Below are positions 14,433-17,277 of a stretch of 17,277 nt of DNA, piece after piece. Position 1 is the first letter of the stretch; every line of letters starts with the position of its first letter. Below the pieces are notes generated by a model. It was not told where the DNA came from. It ran no database searches and was given only the letters and a program-made list of their open reading frames with translations. Origin of the DNA: CAZCVI01 sp964502145 (GTDB taxonomy: Bacteria > Acidobacteriota > Aminicenantia > UBA2199); contig CAZCVI010000122.1 in NCBI GenBank assembly GCA_964502145.1, forward strand, positions 1 through 17,277. Reading direction: 5' to 3'. The position numbers and the translations under genes are program-made.

Positions 14433-17000
14433 ATGAATCGTGAAAAATATACCCTCAAAGCCAATGAAGCAGTGGACAACAGTGTCAAACTGGCGGGTGA
14501 GTACGGCAACCAGGAAACCACCCCGCTGCATCTTACCTATAGCATCCTCACCGACCCCGGCAACATTGTTCCCGAAGTCGTCAAAAAGATCGGTATCGAC
14601 CGGGCCGGTTTGATGGGCAAACTGGAAGCGGAAATCAACCGCCTCCCCAAAGTCCAAGGCGCTGACCAATACCTTGGCAACGACTATAAAAAAATTCTCG
14701 ATAAATCTCTCGACGTCGCCCATCAATTCAAAGACGATTACGTCTCTACCGAACATATTATCCTGGCTATTTTCGACGCCAATAATAACGCCGCCAAAAT
14801 ACTCGTGGCCAGTGGCATGAATCGCGAGAACTTCCTTAAAGTGCTCATGGAACTCCGCGGCAACGGCAAAATCAGCGACCAGAACCCGGAAGAAAAAATG
14901 CAAGCCCTTAAACGTTACGGACGCAACCTCATCCAATTGGCCAAAGACGGCAAAATGGACCCGGTTATCGGCAGAGACGACGAAATTCGCCGCATCATGC
15001 AAGTTCTCGTGCGCCGTACTAAAAATAATCCCGTGCTCATTGGCGAGGCCGGTGTTGGTAAAACCGCCGTGGTGGAAGGTTTGGCCTTGCGCATCGTGCA
15101 GGGTGATGTACCCGAAATGCTCAAAAGCAAACAGATCATCAGCCTCGAAATCGGTAACTTGCTCGCCGGTGCGAAATACCGTGGCGAATTTGAAGAACGC
15201 TTAAAAGCCGTTATCAAAGAGGTCGTTGACGCCAACGGCGAGATCATCCTGTTTATCGACGAACTCCATACTATTGTCGGAGCTGGTGCAGCCGAAGGCG
15301 CGGTGGATGCTTCCAATATGCTCAAACCCGCTTTAGCCCGCGGCGAACTCCGCGCTATTGGTGCCACTACACTTAATGAATATAAAAAATATATCGAAAA
15401 AGACCCCGCTCTCGAACGGCGCTTCCAACCCGTTTTTGTCAAAGAACCCTCCCTTGAAGAGACTATTTCTATTTTACGCGGTATCAAAGAGAAATACGAG
15501 ATTCATCACGGTATAAAAATAACCGATGCCGCCGTCATTGCTGCCGCCACACTTTCTGATCGTTATATCACCGAACGCTTCCTGCCGGATAAAGCGATTG
15601 ACCTCATGGATGAAGCCAGTTCCAAACTACGCATTGAAATGGATTCCCAACCCGCTGAACTCGATGAACTGGAACGACGAAACATGCAACTCGAAATCGA
15701 AAAACAAGCCCTCAAAAGAGAAAATAGCGCCGATGCCAGGGAAAAATTAAAACTCCTGGTCGCCGAACTGGAAAAACTAAAAATCGAAAGAAGCCGCATC
15801 CGCACCCACTGGGAACATGAAAAATCGCTCATCAACCAGTTGAACAGCCTCAAAGAAGAGATCGACCGCCTCAAAAACAACCAACAGGAAGCGGAACGGA
15901 AAAACGACTACGAACTGGCTTCCCAAATCCAATACGGGCGCCTCCCAGAAGTCAATAAACGCATCGAAACCATCCAACAGGCACTGGCCGATTTCCAAAA
16001 AGAGCAAAAATACATGACCGAAGAAATCAAAGAAGAAGACATCGCCGAAGTTGTCTCCCGCTGGACTGGTATCCCTGTATCTAAACTCCTCGGCGGCGAA
16101 CGCGATAAATTATTAAAAATGGAAGAGATACTGTCCAAACGTGTCGTCGGTCAAGACGAAGCAGTTAGTGCTGTATCACGGGTTATCCGTCGTTCTAAAG
16201 CCGGACTGCATACTCCTGGTCGGCCTATTGGTTCCTTTATTTTCCTTGGTCCCACCGGTGTCGGCAAAACAGAACTGGCGAAAGCTCTCAGCGAATTTAT
16301 CTTCAACAGCGAAAAAGCCATGGTACGCATAGATATGTCCGAATACATGGAAAAACACTCCGTGGCTAAACTCATCGGCGCCCCTCCGGGTTACGTTGGT
16401 TACGAGGAAGGCGGACAACTCACCGAAGCTGTAAAACGAAGACCCTATTCCCTGATTCTGCTGGACGAAATCGAAAAAGCCCACCACGATGTGTTTAACA
16501 TACTCTTACAACTCCTCGATGATGGCCGCCTAACCGACGCCAAAGGAAAAACAGTCAACTTTGCCAATACTATTATTATTATGACTTCCAACCTGGGCTC
16601 GGAAATTATCCAGGAAAAAACCGATTACAACGAGATCAAAGCGGAAGTGGAACAAGTATTGTACCACCACTTCAAACCGGAATTCCTCAATCGTATCGAC
16701 GAGATCATTACTTTTAAACAGTTAGACCAAGAAATAATCAAAAACATCACCCGCCTAGAACTGGATAAATTAGAAAAACTACTCAAAGCAGAAAGAATTT
16801 CCATCACCATCTCCGACCAAGCCCTGCTTAAACTGGCTGAAAAAGGATTTAACCCCTCTCTGGGCGCCAGACCCCTAAAACGGGTCATCCAACGCGACAT
16901 CCAAGACCCCCTGTCTACCCAAATCCTGGCAGGAACAATACCCCCAGACTCCATTATTAATATTGATTACTACAACAACGAATTTACCTTCAAAAACTAA
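14433..17000 (+). CDS. clpB: ATP-dependent disaggregase chaperone ClpB
   Basis: An 855-residue Hsp100 protein that, as a hexamer in the cytoplasm, extracts polypeptides from aggregates together with DnaK. The N-terminal Clp repeat domain covers about 1-145. The first AAA+ module has Walker A GEAGVGKT (204-211) and Walker B D276/E277 (FIDELHT). The coiled-coil M domain that marks ClpB rather than ClpA or ClpC lies at about 405-525. The second AAA+ module has Walker A GPTGVGKT (606-613), Walker B D678/E679 (LLDEIEKAH) and a sensor-2 region GARPLKR. No IGF-type ClpP-binding loop was noticed, as expected for ClpB. Length is normal for the family. GGAGG at 14420-14424 precedes the ATG. It is a single-gene unit with its own promoter and terminator. 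Confidence 0.98.
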   Translation: MNREKYTLKANEAVDNSVKLAGEYGNQETTPLHLTYSILTDPGNIVPEVVKKIGIDRAGLMGKLEAEINRLPKVQGADQYLGNDYKKILDKSLDVAHQFKDDYVSTEHIILAIFDANNNAAKILVASGMNRENFLKVLMELRGNGKISDQNPEEKMQALKRYGRNLIQLAKDGKMDPVIGRDDEIRRIMQVLVRRTKNNPVLIGEAGVGKTAVVEGLALRIVQGDVPEMLKSKQIISLEIGNLLAGAKYRGEFEERLKAVIKEVVDANGEIILFIDELHTIVGAGAAEGAVDASNMLKPALARGELRAIGATTLNEYKKYIEKDPALERRFQPVFVKEPSLEETISILRGIKEKYEIHHGIKITDAAVIAAATLSDRYITERFLPDKAIDLMDEASSKLRIEMDSQPAELDELERRNMQLEIEKQALKRENSADAREKLKLLVAELEKLKIERSRIRTHWEHEKSLINQLNSLKEEIDRLKNNQQEAERKNDYELASQIQYGRLPEVNKRIETIQQALADFQKEQKYMTEEIKEEDIAEVVSRWTGIPVSKLLGGERDKLLKMEEILSKRVVGQDEAVSAVSRVIRRSKAGLHTPGRPIGSFIFLGPTGVGKTELAKALSEFIFNSEKAMVRIDMSEYMEKHSVAKLIGAPPGYVGYEEGGQLTEAVKRRPYSLILLDEIEKAHHDVFNILLQLLDDGRLTDAKGKTVNFANTIIIMTSNLGSEIIQEKTDYNEIKAEVEQVLYHHFKPEFLNRIDEIITFKQLDQEIIKNITRLELDKLEKLLKAERISITISDQALLKLAEKGFNPSLGARPLKRVIQRDIQDPLSTQILAGTIPPDSIINIDYYNNEFTFKN

Positions 17001-17015
17001 AAATGCCTCCGGCGG

Positions 17016-17060
17016 CCAAGAACCTTTTATAAAAGGTTCCTGGACCTCCAAAATTTTTAT
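17016..17060 (+). terminator. Terminator of clpB with a CCTCCGGCGGCC lead-in
   Basis: GAACCTTTT (17020-17028) pairs with AAAAGGTTC (17031-17039). One mismatch out, CCA pairs with TGG. An AT-rich, T-containing tract follows (17051-17060). It starts 16 nt after the clpB stop codon. The stretch TGCCTCCGGCGGCC just before the stem, and TGGACCTCCAAAA after it, match a hairpin-terminator style that I recall from other bacterial genomes. Confidence 0.7.
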
Positions 17061-17100
17061 TATTTATTTAAGCACCATTTTTATCAATTCTTTCTCAAAC

Positions 17101-17277
17101 CCTGGATTCACCGCCAGTTCTTTGAGAGCACCATAAAATCAAGTGGGAAGAATGGGAATGATGGGAATGATGGGAATGATGGGAATGATGGGAATTATGG
17201 GATAAAAGAAAATTCCCATTCCTCCCATTCCTCCCATAATTCCCATAATGATTTAGAGTTTTCGCGTCGCGAAGCCA
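17101..17277 (+). repeat. Terminal palindromic element, 9-bp-unit arms (right copy)
   Basis: It opens with CCTGGATTCACCGCC and carries an unrelated insert (GAGAGCACCATAAAATC region). It then has AATGGGAATG-type 9-bp units to about 17200, a short turn, the complementary CCCATTCCT/ATTCCCATA arm, and TTCGCG-T-CGCGAA near the edge. It is the inverted counterpart of the left-end element. The outermost 55 nt are identical, after which this copy has one extra 9-bp unit in the short arm. It runs off the window. Confidence 0.88.

Noticed and set aside
1..17277. Composite transposon with terminal inverted repeats
   Set aside because: No transposase is present, the inner genes are unrelated housekeeping and accessory genes, and the exact 55-nt identity fits an assembly break at a dispersed repeat better.

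Overview
The window is a moderately AT-rich bacterial segment, about 40-45% GC by eye. It probably comes from an uncultured Gram-negative environmental bacterium: it has signal-peptide proteases with PKD and GEVED tails, a VirK-like secreted protein, and many dispersed intergenic hairpin repeats. The sequence alone does not fix the phylum. No tRNA, rRNA, transposase or CRISPR was seen.

Layout. 1-138: part of a dispersed palindromic repeat. 175-1603: a promoter and a flavin oxidoreductase of the geranylgeranyl-reductase type. 1604-2960: non-coding, with a possible gene remnant, a 22-bp tandem array of 17 units, a minus-strand terminator and a 179-bp hairpin element. 2961-8031: two minus-strand secreted metalloproteases (M28, then M4) whose catalytic domains are unrelated but whose C-terminal PKD-PKD-GEVED tails are nearly identical. 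8032-8551: a strong minus-strand promoter with twin 17-nt direct repeats upstream. 8552-9049: a VirK-family secreted protein. 9181-11387: a plus-strand unit with a consensus promoter, a possible 22-residue membrane peptide and a 683-residue GHKL ATPase with a PD-(D/E)XK-like C-terminal region, possibly a defence protein. 11388-12929: a palindrome, a consensus promoter feeding a strong hairpin, an orphan small secreted protein and an AT-rich gap. 12930-14196: a frameshifted gene remnant and a VapBC-like antitoxin/PIN-toxin pair. 14285-17060: terminator, promoter, ClpB and terminator. 17101-17277: a second copy of the terminal repeat in inverted orientation.

The most unusual signal is structural. 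At least six intergenic elements are hairpins or half-hairpins whose arms are built from 9-bp direct repeats (a core of about 6 nt plus a 3-nt spacer). Each has a different core sequence, and three share the end motif CCTGGATYCAC. The two window ends share exactly 55 nt in inverted orientation and then differ by one 9-bp unit. This suggests an assembly break in this repeat family and unit-by-unit expansion of the arms.
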